From Xanthomonas melonis (GTDB taxonomy: Bacteria > Pseudomonadota > Gammaproteobacteria > Xanthomonadales > Xanthomonadaceae), in assembly GCF_020783655.1 (NCBI RefSeq), contig NZ_JAJGQH010000012.1, positions 1-64,000 of the forward strand: a DNA stretch of 64,000 nucleotides, written 5' to 3'. This document shows, piece by piece, positions 16,732 through 26,221 of this stretch. The notes under the pieces are model-generated. The model saw only the letters and a list, made by a program, of their open reading frames with translations. It was not told the origin of the DNA and did no database searches. Each line of letters opens with the position of its first letter. Positions within the stretch are counted from its first letter, which is position 1. The translations under genes and the position numbers were made by a program.

Positions 16732-16845
16732 GCGGACTCGGCAGCGGCGGCAAGGCTGCGCAGCATAAGCCAGCAGATGCAACGATGGCGCGATGCGGCG
16801 GCGGGCGTTTCCGCTGCGGCCAGGACCCTGCAGCAAACCCTCGGC

Positions 16846-17067
16846 CTCGGTCGAGTGCGCGGTGCCCTCACCGCTCCAGACAGTTGGCTGGTGATTTTTG
16901 AAAGTTCTACGCACCGACCAACTTGACTGGTCCTTGCCCGCTCACCGTCGCGGGACCTTTGGCGGCATGGACGCCGCCAAAGAGCTTACATCGACGTACT
17001 TGCAGCGTGTCCTGCGATGGTGGACGGGCAAGGACCACGCAGCCAAACCGCAGATCGCACGCTCTAT
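16846..17067 (+). repeat. Structured dispersed repeat, copy A
   Basis: About 220 bp that aligns along its length with 49438-49657 in the same orientation. Outer arms TGGTCCTTGCCCG (16929-16941) and CGGGCAAGGACCA (17026-17038) are a perfect 13-bp inverted repeat. Inner arms CTTTGGCGGC (16958-16967) and GCCGCCAAAG (16974-16983) are perfect around the loop ATGGAC. Conserved flanks include caccgctcca at the left and gcagatc.cacgctct at the right. It lies between photolyase and dnaB. Confidence 0.8.
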
Positions 17068-17164
17068 ACCCGAAACATCCGCACCGTACCCTCGCAAAGC
17101 CGACGCCCCTCCCCCGCGTAGCGGCGAGCGCAATCGTCATGTGATCGACGCCATGACCTGCCGC

Positions 17165-18592
17165 CTACTCGAAACTGCCCACCGAATCGTGCGCCAGATT
17201 GTCGAAACGGGTGTATTCGCCGAAGAACTTGAGTTTGCACGAGCCGGTCGGGCCGCCGCGGTGCTTGCCGATGATGATCTCGGCCAGGCCCTTGTCCGGC
17301 GAGTTTTCCTTGTTGTAGTAGTCGTCGCGGTAGATAAACACGATCATGTCCGCGTCCTGCTCGATCGCGCCGGATTCGCGCAGGTCGGCCATCACCGGGC
17401 GCTTGTCGGTGCGGGTTTCCAGCGAGCGGTTGAGCTGCGACAAGGCGATCACCGGCACATTGAGTTCCTTGGCCAGGCCCTTCAACGAGCGCGAAATTTC
17501 CGAAATTTCGGTGGCACGGTTTTCGCTGTTGCCCGGCACCGACATCAGCTGCAGGTAGTCGATGACGATCAGGCCCAGATCGTGTTCGCGCTTGAGTCGG
17601 CGGCACTTGGAACGCAGCACTTCCGGCGACACGCCTGGGGTGTCGTCGATGAAGATCTTGGTTTCCTTCAGCATCTTGATCGCGCCGGTCACGCGCGCCC
17701 AGTCCTCGTCTTCCAGCGCACCGGTACGCAGGCGCTGCGCGTTGATGCGGCCATTGGAAGAGATCAGGCGCATCGCCAGCTGCGATGCCGACATTTCCAT
17801 CGAGAACACCGCCACGCCCTTCTTGGACTTGATCGCGGCGTACTCGGCGATGTTGAGCGCGAAGGTGGTCTTGCCCATGGCCGGGCGGGCGGCCAGGATG
17901 ATCAGGTCGGTCGGCTGCAGGCCGGCGGTCATCGCATCGAAATCGTTGTAGCCGGTGGGCAGGCCGGTGATGTTGCCGCCGTTCTCGAAGCGATTGCGCA
18001 GTTCTTCGAAGGCGTCCTTCAACGCACCGGGCATGGCCACGAAGTCGGTGCGCCCGCGCGCGCCCGCCTCGGCGATCTGGAACACGGCTTTTTCCGCGGC
18101 CGAAAGCAGCTCCACGCTCTCGCGGCCTTCGGGCTGGAAACCATCGTTGACGATGGTGGTGCCCACCTCGATCAGCTGCCGCAGCACCGCCTTGTCGCGT
18201 ACGATTTCCGCATAGGCAGTGATGTTGGCTGCCGACGGCGTGGTACTGGCCAGCTCGATCAGATAGGCGCCATCGCCCACCTGCTCCAGCTTGCCCTGCG
18301 ATTCGAACCACTCGCCCAGGGTCACTGCATCGAACGGGCGATCCTTCTCCGCCAGCTCGCGGATGGCACGGTAGATCAACCGGTGGTCGCGCCGGTAGAA
18401 GTCGTTTTCGGTGAGTTGATCGTTGACCCGGTCGAACGCCTCCGGTGCCAGCATCAGCCCGCCCAGCACCGCCTGCTCGGCCTCGACCGAGTGCGGCGGT
18501 ACCCGCAGCTGATCGAGCCGCGGCTCGGGACGATCGTAATCGTCGTCGCGATCGCGAACGCGCTTGGAACGGAAACCAGGACGAGCGGACAT
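17165..18592 (-). CDS. dnaB: Replicative DNA helicase DnaB
   Basis: Hexameric 5'-3' helicase that unwinds DNA at the replication fork. 475 aa. The N-terminal domain begins at about 35 with PHSVEAEQAVLGGLML; a linker follows, then the RecA-like motor domain with Walker A ARPAMGKTTFAL at about 215, GVAVFSMEMSASQLAMR, Walker B LIVIDYLQLM and the arginine-finger-containing VMADLRESGAIEQDADM. A charged, Arg/Asp-rich N-terminal extension (residues 5-30) precedes the conserved part. ATG 18592 was preferred over a TTG two codons upstream. No intein or insertion is present. Confidence 0.97.
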   Translation of the reverse strand: MSARPGFRSKRVRDRDDDYDRPEPRLDQLRVPPHSVEAEQAVLGGLMLAPEAFDRVNDQLTENDFYRRDHRLIYRAIRELAEKDRPFDAVTLGEWFESQGKLEQVGDGAYLIELASTTPSAANITAYAEIVRDKAVLRQLIEVGTTIVNDGFQPEGRESVELLSAAEKAVFQIAEAGARGRTDFVAMPGALKDAFEELRNRFENGGNITGLPTGYNDFDAMTAGLQPTDLIILAARPAMGKTTFALNIAEYAAIKSKKGVAVFSMEMSASQLAMRLISSNGRINAQRLRTGALEDEDWARVTGAIKMLKETKIFIDDTPGVSPEVLRSKCRRLKREHDLGLIVIDYLQLMSVPGNSENRATEISEISRSLKGLAKELNVPVIALSQLNRSLETRTDKRPVMADLRESGAIEQDADMIVFIYRDDYYNKENSPDKGLAEIIIGKHRGGPTGSCKLKFFGEYTRFDNLAHDSVGSFE

Positions 18593-18813
18593 GGACAAAC
18601 AGACCTGACGCGGGAGACACGAGGGCAGGAAGCATAGTCATCGGCGCAGCCGACGACCATGCACAACTCTGTGGATAACTGGTGGACAGCCGGTGCATCG
18701 GCGTTGTAAGCCGCCCCTGTCGCATCGGCTGCGATCCTTGCCCCGCCTGGGTCCGCACGCACCGCCGCGTCTGCTGCGGCCGCGCCAGCGGACCGGCGCG
18801 TGCTGTGATCAAC

Positions 18814-19368
18814 TCAGCGCTGCAGATGCCCGACCAGGCCCAGGAAGGCGTCGATGAAGCCCTGCAGAAACTTGCGGCTATCCGGATTGGCGATGCTGTG
18901 GTCCGGCCCGAACAGGCCATCCTTGTACTGCAGGAACACCTCCGGCTGGCCGAGCACATGCATGTTCAGATAGGCCAGCACGTTGCGCAGATGCTGCTGC
19001 GCGGTGGCGGTGCCGATCGCGCCGACCGAGATGCCGACCACCGCCGCCGGCTTGCCGGAGAACGCGCTGTCGCCGTAGGGGCGCGAGCCGGTGTCCAGCG
19101 CGTTCTTGAGCACCCCGGGGATCGAGCGGTTGTATTCGGGCGTCACGAACAGCACCGCATCGGCAGCGCGGATCTGCTGCTTCAGACGCGTGCCTTCGGC
19201 CGGAAAGTCGCCGTCGCGGTCCTGGTTGTAGAGCGGGATATCGCCGATCTCCACGTACTCGAACACCGCCTTGTCGCCGGCCAGATGTTCCAGCGCGCGT
19301 GCGAGCTGACGGTTGTACGACTCTTTGCGCAGGCTGCCGACCAGCACCGCGACGGTGATCTTGCTCAT
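18814..19368 (-). CDS. NADPH-dependent FMN reductase (ChrR/azoreductase family)
   Basis: A 184-residue flavodoxin-fold quinone or FMN reductase. The phosphate-binding loop is GSLRKESYNRQLARALEHL at about 10-28; LFVTPEYNRSIPGVLKNALD at about 80-99 and the SGKPAAVVGISVGAIGTATA region complete the family pattern. The start at 19368 has GGAG upstream; an earlier ATG at 19380 is possible. It is probably a cytosolic two-electron reductase protecting against quinones, azo compounds or chromate; the actual substrate is unknown. It precedes asnB-class genes on the same strand but is separated from dnaB by about 220 bp. Confidence 0.9.
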   Translation of the reverse strand: MSKITVAVLVGSLRKESYNRQLARALEHLAGDKAVFEYVEIGDIPLYNQDRDGDFPAEGTRLKQQIRAADAVLFVTPEYNRSIPGVLKNALDTGSRPYGDSAFSGKPAAVVGISVGAIGTATAQQHLRNVLAYLNMHVLGQPEVFLQYKDGLFGPDHSIANPDSRKFLQGFIDAFLGLVGHLQR

Positions 19369-19438
19369 TGAACGCTCCATTGGGGACCAGTGCCGGACTC
19401 TAGTCGGCAATGCGCACACGAGCAGTGAAGCGGCTCGC

Positions 19439-21379
19439 TCAGCGACCGATCGCCGCGCGCTGCGCGCGCCAGTGCGCCTGCCAGGCCTGGAACATCAGCA
19501 CCGTCCACAGATGCGTATGCCACTTGCGCTCGCCCCCGTTGAAGTCGCGCCATAGCCCGGCCACGGTATCGGCAGCGAAGACTCCCTCGCGTGCGAGCGT
19601 GCCGTGTGCCAGTAGATCGTCCGCCCAGCCGTTCAGATCCCCACGCAGCCAGGCGCTGACCGGCGCACCGAAGCCCCGCTTGCCGCGGTAGACCATCGCA
19701 TCGGGCAGATAGCGCCGCAGCACGCGCTTGAGCAGGTACTTGCTGACGCCGTCGCGGTACTTGAGCGACAACGGCAGCGACCAGGCGAACTCGGCCACGC
19801 GCCAGTCCAGCAGCGGCGCACGCGCTTCCAGGCCCACCGCCATGGTGGTCCGGTCCACCTTGCATAGCAGATCGTCGGGCAGGTAGGCAGCGAAGTCGGC
19901 CAGCATCATCGCGTCGGCCGGCGTGCCCGACCCGTGCAACGGATCGGCCAGGCTGTAGAAGCTGTCCGGCTCGCTCGCGCCCAGGACCACGGCGGCTGGA
20001 TCGCGCCAGCGCGAAATGCGGTTGCGGTAGATGTCGCCGATGCCGCGCGCGCCGGCCTCGGCCACCAACGCGGCCAGGCCGCCGGTGCGCGAGGACTCGC
20101 CGGCATTGCGCGCGGCCACCGCCATCAGCCGGCGCAGCGGACCCGGCACCAGCCCGTGCATGCGCCAGTTGCGCAACGCGCGCTGGTAGCGGCCATAGCC
20201 GAAGAACAATTCGTCTCCGCCATCGCCGGACAGCGCCACCGTCACCCCACCGCGCGCCAGCCGCGCCACCAGCGCGGTGGGCACCTGCGAGGCATCGGCG
20301 AAGGGCTCGTCGAACATGTCCGGCAAGCCGGGCACCACCGCCAGCGCATCGGCGCCGCTGACGTAGAGCTCGGTGTGGTCGGTCTGCAGATGGGTGGCCA
20401 CCTCGCGCGCCAGCGGCGCCTCGTCGTGATGCGAGCCCTCGAAGCCGATGCTGAAGGTATGCACCGGCTGCGCGCTCTGCGCCTGCATCATCGCGGTGAC
20501 GATGGACGAATCGGTGCCGCCGGACAGGAACACGCCCACCGGCACGTCGGCCACCATGCGCAGCGCTACCGCATCGCGCAGCACGCCGTCCAGCTGCTCT
20601 TCGGCCTGCGCCTCGGCGCCGGCGAACGGCGCCGCCAAGGCGCGCTGCATCGCTTCGCGGGCATTCCAGAATGGTTGCTGCGCCTGATCGGGGCGATGTG
20701 CGGCTGCCCCGGCGGCCACGGTCTGCGCATCCATCCGCAGCACCCGGCCCGGCATCAGCTTGAAGGTACGCTCGTGGATGCAGGCCGGTGCCGGGATGTA
20801 GCCCAGCCGCAGCAACAGCGTCAGTGCGTTGCGGTCGACGCCGTTGTCGAAATCCGGATGCTGCCACAGCGCCTTGAGCTCGGAGCCGAACACCAGGGTG
20901 TCGCCGGCCCAGCCGTAGTACAGCGGCTTCTTGCCCACGCGATCGCGCGCCAGGAACAGGCAGTTGTCGCGCTCGTCCCACAGCGCGATGGCGAACATGC
21001 CGTTGCAACGGGCCAGGGTGTCGTCCAGCCCCCACTCCACCACGGCCGCCAGCAGCACCTCGGTATCGGAATGGCCACGAAAGCGATGCCCCAGCGCGGA
21101 CAGGGCACCGCGCAATTGCGCGAAGTTGTAGATCTCGCCGTTATAGGCCAACACGTAGCGGCCATCGGCCGAGCGCATCGGCTGGTGCCCCAACGGCGAC
21201 AGGTCCAGGATGCTCAGACGCTGATGCGCCAGCGCCACGCCGGCCTGCGCGTCGCACCAGGTGCCTGCGTCGTCCGGGCCGCGGTGGCGCAATGCCGCCC
21301 CCATCGGCCGCACCAGGGCCTCGAGGTGTTCGCCATGCAGGCGCGGCGACGCCAGCAACAGTCCTGCCAGTCCGCACAT
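19439..21379 (-). CDS. asnB: Asparagine synthase (glutamine-hydrolysing)
   Basis: Converts aspartate, ATP and glutamine to asparagine. 646 aa. The N-terminal class II glutaminase domain begins exactly with the nucleophile Cys2 (MCGLAGLL) and contains RHRGPDDAG and AYNGEIYNFAQLR. The synthetase domain has the pyrophosphatase loop LSGGTDSSIVTAMM at about 290 and ALSGDGGDELFFGYGRY. The start at 21379 is fixed by the requirement for Cys at position 2. Xanthomonads often have more than one AsnB-like protein; some act in surface polysaccharide or natural-product clusters, but no such genes adjoin here. Confidence 0.93.
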   Translation of the reverse strand: MCGLAGLLLASPRLHGEHLEALVRPMGAALRHRGPDDAGTWCDAQAGVALAHQRLSILDLSPLGHQPMRSADGRYVLAYNGEIYNFAQLRGALSALGHRFRGHSDTEVLLAAVVEWGLDDTLARCNGMFAIALWDERDNCLFLARDRVGKKPLYYGWAGDTLVFGSELKALWQHPDFDNGVDRNALTLLLRLGYIPAPACIHERTFKLMPGRVLRMDAQTVAAGAAAHRPDQAQQPFWNAREAMQRALAAPFAGAEAQAEEQLDGVLRDAVALRMVADVPVGVFLSGGTDSSIVTAMMQAQSAQPVHTFSIGFEGSHHDEAPLAREVATHLQTDHTELYVSGADALAVVPGLPDMFDEPFADASQVPTALVARLARGGVTVALSGDGGDELFFGYGRYQRALRNWRMHGLVPGPLRRLMAVAARNAGESSRTGGLAALVAEAGARGIGDIYRNRISRWRDPAAVVLGASEPDSFYSLADPLHGSGTPADAMMLADFAAYLPDDLLCKVDRTTMAVGLEARAPLLDWRVAEFAWSLPLSLKYRDGVSKYLLKRVLRRYLPDAMVYRGKRGFGAPVSAWLRGDLNGWADDLLAHGTLAREGVFAADTVAGLWRDFNGGERKWHTHLWTVLMFQAWQAHWRAQRAAIGR

Positions 21380-21536
21380 CGTCAGCGCCCCTGCGTGCCG
21401 GCGGGGAGGCCGGCGACCGCAGCCAGGCGCGCGCCTGGCTGTCGACCCGAATGCCTGGCATCCATCGGCGCGCGAGGACCACCCGACATCATCGACGCGG
21501 CCATCGTCCAGTCCCTGGCGACTGCGGCTGCACGGC

Positions 21537-22175
21537 TCATGCCGCAACCACCGTAGGCGCCGGCATCGCTACGAATCCGGGCAGCTGCTGCACGCGCTGC
21601 AGCCAGCCGCCGATCGCCGGCCAGCGCTGCAGGTCGAAGCCGCCATCTTCGGCGCAATGGGTATAGGCGAACAGCGCGATGTCGGCGATACCGTAATCGC
21701 TGCCGGTGAACCAGGCGTGCTGTTGCAGATGCTGGTCCATCACCGCCAGCGCCTGCTCACCGCGCACGCGCAGCTGCGGCAGTTCGCCGCGGCGCGCCGC
21801 ATCGCGCGGCGTCCACAGGCTGATGAAACGCGCCACCGCCACGTACGGCTCGTGGCTGTACTGCTCGAAGAACATCCAGCTCAGCGCCTGCGCACGCTGC
21901 CACGCATCGGTCGGCAGGTACGGCGTGCCTTCGGCCAACCAGAACAGGATGGCATTGGATTCGGTCAGCACGCGGCCATCGTCGCGCTCGACCATCGGCA
22001 CCTTACCGTTGGGATTCTTGGCCAGGTATCCGGGCGTACGGGTCTGACCGGCCACGCTGTCGACTTCCACCCAGTGGTAGCGGCTACCCAGTTGTTCCAG
22101 CAGCAGACGTACCTTGTAGCAGTTGCCGGAACTGGACATGCCATGGACGGTCAACGGGGGACGCACGGTCGACAT
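21537..22175 (-). CDS. Glutathione S-transferase
   Basis: A 212-residue cytosolic GST. The thioredoxin-fold N-terminal domain begins after residue 8 (VHGMSSSGNCYKVRLLLEQL), with the SSGN region at the glutathione-activating position, NPNGKVPMVE at about 55 (cis-Pro loop) and ESNAIL at about 72. The all-helical C-terminal domain includes SDYGIADIALFAYTH. It lies 123 bp downstream of the DUF3857 gene on the same strand. The substrate is unknown; a role in detoxification or in plant isothiocyanate handling is possible but not shown. Confidence 0.92.
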   Translation of the reverse strand: MSTVRPPLTVHGMSSSGNCYKVRLLLEQLGSRYHWVEVDSVAGQTRTPGYLAKNPNGKVPMVERDDGRVLTESNAILFWLAEGTPYLPTDAWQRAQALSWMFFEQYSHEPYVAVARFISLWTPRDAARRGELPQLRVRGEQALAVMDQHLQQHAWFTGSDYGIADIALFAYTHCAEDGGFDLQRWPAIGGWLQRVQQLPGFVAMPAPTVVAA

Positions 22176-22298
22176 CAAGCTGGCTCCACGGCAGCGATGG
22201 GGGGCTGGCAGTGTCACAGCCCCGGGGGTGTTTGCAAAGCCCTGCACCGATTCTGCGGCAAGGCCTCGCCGCGGTGCGTGCACCGCCGGCCGCGTGGC

Positions 22299-24908
22299 TC
22301 AGCGCATCACCACCAGCGCCACCGGCACACCCAGCACGGCGACCAGCATGCCCAGCACCGACACGGTCAATGCCAGCGCACCGAAGGCGCGCGCGCGGGT
22401 GCAGCCGGTGGCACCGGCAACCGCCTGGACCGCAGCGGTCGACCACCACAGCCCGCCGAGCAGCATCAGCAGCACCGCCATGGCCACCTGCGCCAGCCCG
22501 GCTGGATCGTGGACACCGGTCCCGAGCAGGACGCGATCGCCACCGAGCGCGGCCAGCGCCGCCAGCAGGCAGACCAGCCATGGCAACGCGCTGCCCAGCA
22601 GCGCCGGCAGCAACGCATCGAGCTGCGCCACGCCGCCCATCCAGCGCAGCATCCGCTGCAACAGCACGCAGCCCACCAGCGCACTGGCCAGCATGATCGC
22701 CACGGCGATGGCGTGCACCCACAGCGGCCGCGGCGACACCCACATCCAGCTCGAGAGCATCAGGATCAGGCCGAACACGCACCACGCGCTCCGGCGCGCG
22801 CCGGCCTGCATCTGCAGGCGCTGCGCAACCGCGTGCGGATCGAACAGCATCCCGCCCAAGCCCCCGCCGCGCCACCAGGCCAGGCATGCCAGCACCAGCA
22901 CGATCAGCGCCAGCAGCCCCACCAGCGGATACTCCAGCGCACGCCAGTCGGCCGCTTGCATGCGCCGCTGCGGTTCGAAATCGTGATTGAAGTACAGCAG
23001 GTCGCGTGCGCGTTCCATGTCGGCTGCGGCGCGCGCCACCCCATCGGCGGGAATCCGGTCGGTGAAGCGCTGCCATTGACCGACGATGCGCAGACGCCCC
23101 TGGTGCATCGTGATCGTGCGCGAGAAGCGGAACCAGGGATTGGAGACGACCTGGGTCTGCGCTTTCAACCGCACCGGCGGATCGACCTGCACATCGATGG
23201 TCTGACGCGCCAGCTGCGGTCCGCCCAGCGCCAGCGGCGCCTTGCGCGCGCCCTTGGGCAGGGCATCCATCCAGTCGGCAAGCTGAAACAAGGGGAAGCC
23301 CACTTCGTCGCCCTCCTTGTCCGGCCATTGCAGCCGGTAGGTCTCGTGCGTGCGCACGTTCAACGCGTCGGCCGCGTCGATGGTCGGCGGCTCGACCTGG
23401 GTGAGCGCGGTGTAGTACTGCTGCATGAAGTCCAGGTACTGCTCGCCGACCGCCTGTGCGCCCTCGTTCTCGAAGCTGGCGGCCACGCGCTCGCCGCGGC
23501 CCTGCCGATACGTGGTATCGACGGTAAAGGTCGCCACACGCTGCGGTTTGCGCAACGACATCACGACGTCTTCGTGCACCTCGACCTGCGGCAATGCCGG
23601 CATCGGTGCCGGTACCTCGACCAAGGTCGCCTGTCCGGCCAACACCGGCAGTCCACGCACGAACGGCAGCGGCCGGCGCTGTGCCAGCGGGCCGTCCTCG
23701 CGGTCGCGGGTGGCATCCACCCAGACGGCGCCTTGCGGCAGATGCGCGCGCACCACGACATGATCGAACGCGTACGGGCTGGGCAGGCGCTTGTCCAGCA
23801 CCCCACCCTTGTCGCTGCTGACCAGCACCGGCTCGGCGCGGATACCGGCCAGTTGCAGCAGGGCGACCAGCAAGGTCGCCTTGTCCTTGCAGTCGCCATA
23901 GCGGTTGCGCAGGGTCGCTTCCGGGGCATGCGGCGCGTGCGAGTTCTCGCCCATGTCCAGGCCGAGGTAGCGGATCTCGCCCTGGACGAAGGCCACCGCG
24001 CGCAGCAGCGCGCCTTGTGGGTCCTCGCGGCGCAGTTGCAGGCTCTGCGCCATGTCGGCAGCCACCTGCGCGTTCTGGAACCGGTCCGGATACAAGCGTG
24101 TCGCCCAGTCCGCCACCGCCGCCCAGCTGCCGGCGGTGGAGATCTCGATCATCCCGTACGGATCGATGTCGTCGGGCGCGTGTTTTTCCGGCCGCGCGGC
24201 CGCCACGTTGCTGGCCGCAATGTCCAGTGTCGCCACCGCACCGGCGGTGTCGAGCTTGCGACTGAATCCCGGCGCACTGATCCGCCACTGCAGCGCCATG
24301 CCGGCCGGGTAACGCAGGCGCACGCGGCGTTCGCCCAGGGGCACGCCGTAGCGCGCGTCGAATACATCGTAGTAGCCCTTGCCGAACACCGGATTGGAGC
24401 CGGTGACGGTGGTCGCATAATCGACCCGATCGCCGACCCGCAGATCGGGCACGGTAATCGACAGTGTCGAGGCGCCATCGAGCAAGCCATTCTCCAGCCC
24501 GCTCTCGCGGCGCAAGCGGGCGTAATGTGCGCGATCGCGCATATCGATGCGCCTGCCCTCGCGCCACACGTCCAGGCTGTTGAGCTCCAGGCGCTGGTAA
24601 AGCGGGTGGTAATCGATGGAGATCTGCCCGGCCTCGTCCAGGCTCCTGGCCTGCCGCACGGTGTAGCTCAGTCGTCGATACGCGCGCACCGCGCGGCCGG
24701 TCAGATCGACCTGATCGGACACCAACTCGTAGCGCAACCCACCCGCGCCAGGCACCGCGGCGGGCACCGCATCGGACACCACCCAACCCGGTGCCGGCGC
24801 CATGCGCGGCGCATCGCTGGCCTGCGCGGGCGCGATCGTCGCCACCACAGCCACGCACAACATCCACATCACGCCACCCAGGCGTCGCTCCACCTCCCTG
24901 CCGATCAA
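22299..24908 (-). CDS. DUF3857/transglutaminase-like membrane protein
   Basis: An 869-residue envelope protein of unclear function. A signal peptide (VMWMLCVAVVATIAPAQAS) is followed by a beta-rich DUF3857 domain (about 50-270) and a transglutaminase-like core (about 290-400) with all three catalytic elements: Cys in RNRYGDCKDKATLL, His in FDHVVVRAH, and Asp in VWVDATRD. The last 260 residues contain about seven membrane helices, starting YPLVGLLALIVLVLACLAWW. TTG 24908 was chosen because AAGGAG lies 6 bases before it; ATG 24869 is an alternative. It follows the acyl-CoA dehydrogenase gene by 13 bp, so the two are probably cotranscribed. A periplasmic protease-like or peptide-crosslinking role is possible. 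Confidence 0.85.
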   Translation of the reverse strand: MIGREVERRLGGVMWMLCVAVVATIAPAQASDAPRMAPAPGWVVSDAVPAAVPGAGGLRYELVSDQVDLTGRAVRAYRRLSYTVRQARSLDEAGQISIDYHPLYQRLELNSLDVWREGRRIDMRDRAHYARLRRESGLENGLLDGASTLSITVPDLRVGDRVDYATTVTGSNPVFGKGYYDVFDARYGVPLGERRVRLRYPAGMALQWRISAPGFSRKLDTAGAVATLDIAASNVAAARPEKHAPDDIDPYGMIEISTAGSWAAVADWATRLYPDRFQNAQVAADMAQSLQLRREDPQGALLRAVAFVQGEIRYLGLDMGENSHAPHAPEATLRNRYGDCKDKATLLVALLQLAGIRAEPVLVSSDKGGVLDKRLPSPYAFDHVVVRAHLPQGAVWVDATRDREDGPLAQRRPLPFVRGLPVLAGQATLVEVPAPMPALPQVEVHEDVVMSLRKPQRVATFTVDTTYRQGRGERVAASFENEGAQAVGEQYLDFMQQYYTALTQVEPPTIDAADALNVRTHETYRLQWPDKEGDEVGFPLFQLADWMDALPKGARKAPLALGGPQLARQTIDVQVDPPVRLKAQTQVVSNPWFRFSRTITMHQGRLRIVGQWQRFTDRIPADGVARAAADMERARDLLYFNHDFEPQRRMQAADWRALEYPLVGLLALIVLVLACLAWWRGGGLGGMLFDPHAVAQRLQMQAGARRSAWCVFGLILMLSSWMWVSPRPLWVHAIAVAIMLASALVGCVLLQRMLRWMGGVAQLDALLPALLGSALPWLVCLLAALAALGGDRVLLGTGVHDPAGLAQVAMAVLLMLLGGLWWSTAAVQAVAGATGCTRARAFGALALTVSVLGMLVAVLGVPVALVVMR

Positions 24909-24921
24909 CGCCCGCTCCTTG

Positions 24922-26085
24922 TCAAAACGCGTTGAGTCCCGTCAACGCACGGCCCACCACCAGCTGATGCACGGTCTCGGTGCCCTCGTAGGTGATCACC
25001 GATTCCAGGTTCAGCGCGTGGCGGATCGCCACATGGTCGGTGGTGATGCCGGCCGCGCCGAGCAGGTCGCGGCAGTCGCGCGCCACGTCCAGCGCCATGC
25101 GGCAATTATTCCATTTCGCCAGCGAGATCTGTTCCGGCCGCACTGCGCCTGCGTCCTTCAGGCGGCCGAGCTGCAGCGCCAGCAACTGCGCGGTCGAAAT
25201 CCGCCGCGCCATGTCGGCCAGCCGGATCTGCGCGCTTTGCGTGGCCGCCAGTGGCCGGCCGAACAGGATGCGCTCGCCCGCGTGGGCCAGCGCTTCGCGC
25301 AGGCAGGCCACCGCCGCACCGATCGCCCCCCAGGCAATGCCGTAACGCGCCTGACTGAGGCACCCCAAGGGCGCCTTCAGCCCGGCCGCGTCCGGCAGGC
25401 GCATCTGCTCGGGCACGAACACATTGTCCAGGAACAGTGCCGAGGTGACCGATGCGCGCAGACTCATCTTGTGCACGATGTCCTGCGCGCTGAATCCGGG
25501 GCTGTCGGTGGGGACCAGAAACCCGCGCACACCGTCGTCGGTGTGCGCCCAGATGATGGCCAACGCGGCGATGCTGCCGTTGGTGATCCACATCTTTGCG
25601 CCATTCAAGCGCCAGCCGTCGCCCTCGCGCACCGCGCGCGTGCTCATCGCCGCCGGGTCCGAGCCGCCCTGCGCCTCGCTCAGGCCGAAACAGCCGATCA
25701 CCCGACCCGCCGCCATCTCCGGCAACCAGCGCCGACGCTGCTCGTCGCTGCCATAGGCGTGGATGGGATACATGCACAGCGAGGACTGCACGCTGACGAA
25801 ACTGCGCAGGCCGCTGTCGCCACGTTCCAGTTCCTGGCAGATCAGCCCGTAGGACACCGCGCCCAATCCCGCACCGCCGACCTCTGCCGGCAGGCTGGCA
25901 CCCAGCAAGCCAAGCGCTGCCAGCTCCGGCACCCATTCGCGCGGGAAGCGCCCCGCGTCGAAGGCGGCACCGATCGCCGGCAGCACACGGGCATCGGTAA
26001 AGCGCGCCACCGCGTCCTGCACGGCCCGCTCGTCCTCGCTCAGCAGCGCGCGAACATCGAACATGTCATCGCAACGCACCGGCAT
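24922..26085 (-). CDS. Glutaryl-CoA dehydrogenase-like acyl-CoA dehydrogenase
   Basis: FAD-dependent acyl-CoA oxidation in the cytosol, most like glutaryl-CoA dehydrogenase. 387 aa, the usual length. Signatures are SVQSSLCMYPI (about 96-106), CFGLSEAQGGSDPAAM, GAKMWITNGSIA, LRASVTSALFLDNVFVPE and a C-terminal TYEGTETVHQLVVGRALTG in which the Glu of YEGT is the catalytic base of the GCDH/isovaleryl group. The start at 26085 is supported by GAGGAG about 5 bases upstream. Gcd acts in lysine and tryptophan degradation; no other pathway gene adjoins. The DUF3857 gene follows by 13 bp. Confidence 0.88.
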   Translation of the reverse strand: MPVRCDDMFDVRALLSEDERAVQDAVARFTDARVLPAIGAAFDAGRFPREWVPELAALGLLGASLPAEVGGAGLGAVSYGLICQELERGDSGLRSFVSVQSSLCMYPIHAYGSDEQRRRWLPEMAAGRVIGCFGLSEAQGGSDPAAMSTRAVREGDGWRLNGAKMWITNGSIAALAIIWAHTDDGVRGFLVPTDSPGFSAQDIVHKMSLRASVTSALFLDNVFVPEQMRLPDAAGLKAPLGCLSQARYGIAWGAIGAAVACLREALAHAGERILFGRPLAATQSAQIRLADMARRISTAQLLALQLGRLKDAGAVRPEQISLAKWNNCRMALDVARDCRDLLGAAGITTDHVAIRHALNLESVITYEGTETVHQLVVGRALTGLNAF

Positions 26086-26173
26086 CTCCGCTCCTCGCAT
26101 CAGAAGGCGCCGATTATCTGCCACTTGCCGGCCCGGTGGCGCGCCGTAGCCGTTGGCGGTTCCCGGCGCAAAA

Positions 26174-26198
26174 AAAGAGCCGGCGGCGCCGGCTCTTT
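26174..26198 (-). terminator. Rho-independent terminator
   Basis: The arms AAAGAGCCGGC and GCCGGCTCTTT are perfect around a 3-nt loop, with an A-run at 26170-26176 that becomes the U-tract on the minus strand. It lies 24 bp behind the glycine-zipper gene at 26222. Confidence 0.88.
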
Positions 26199-26221
26199 CT
26201 TCTGCAATGCTTCCAGTCCGA

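Noticed and set aside
17165-18592. Possible intein in DnaB
   Set aside because: Length (475 aa) and continuous motor motifs show no insertion.
22084-24867. A 927-codon minus-strand frame overlapping the DUF3857 gene
   Set aside because: Gly/Ala/Arg-rich with no motif; the frame called at 22299-24908 has a signal peptide, catalytic residues and membrane helices.
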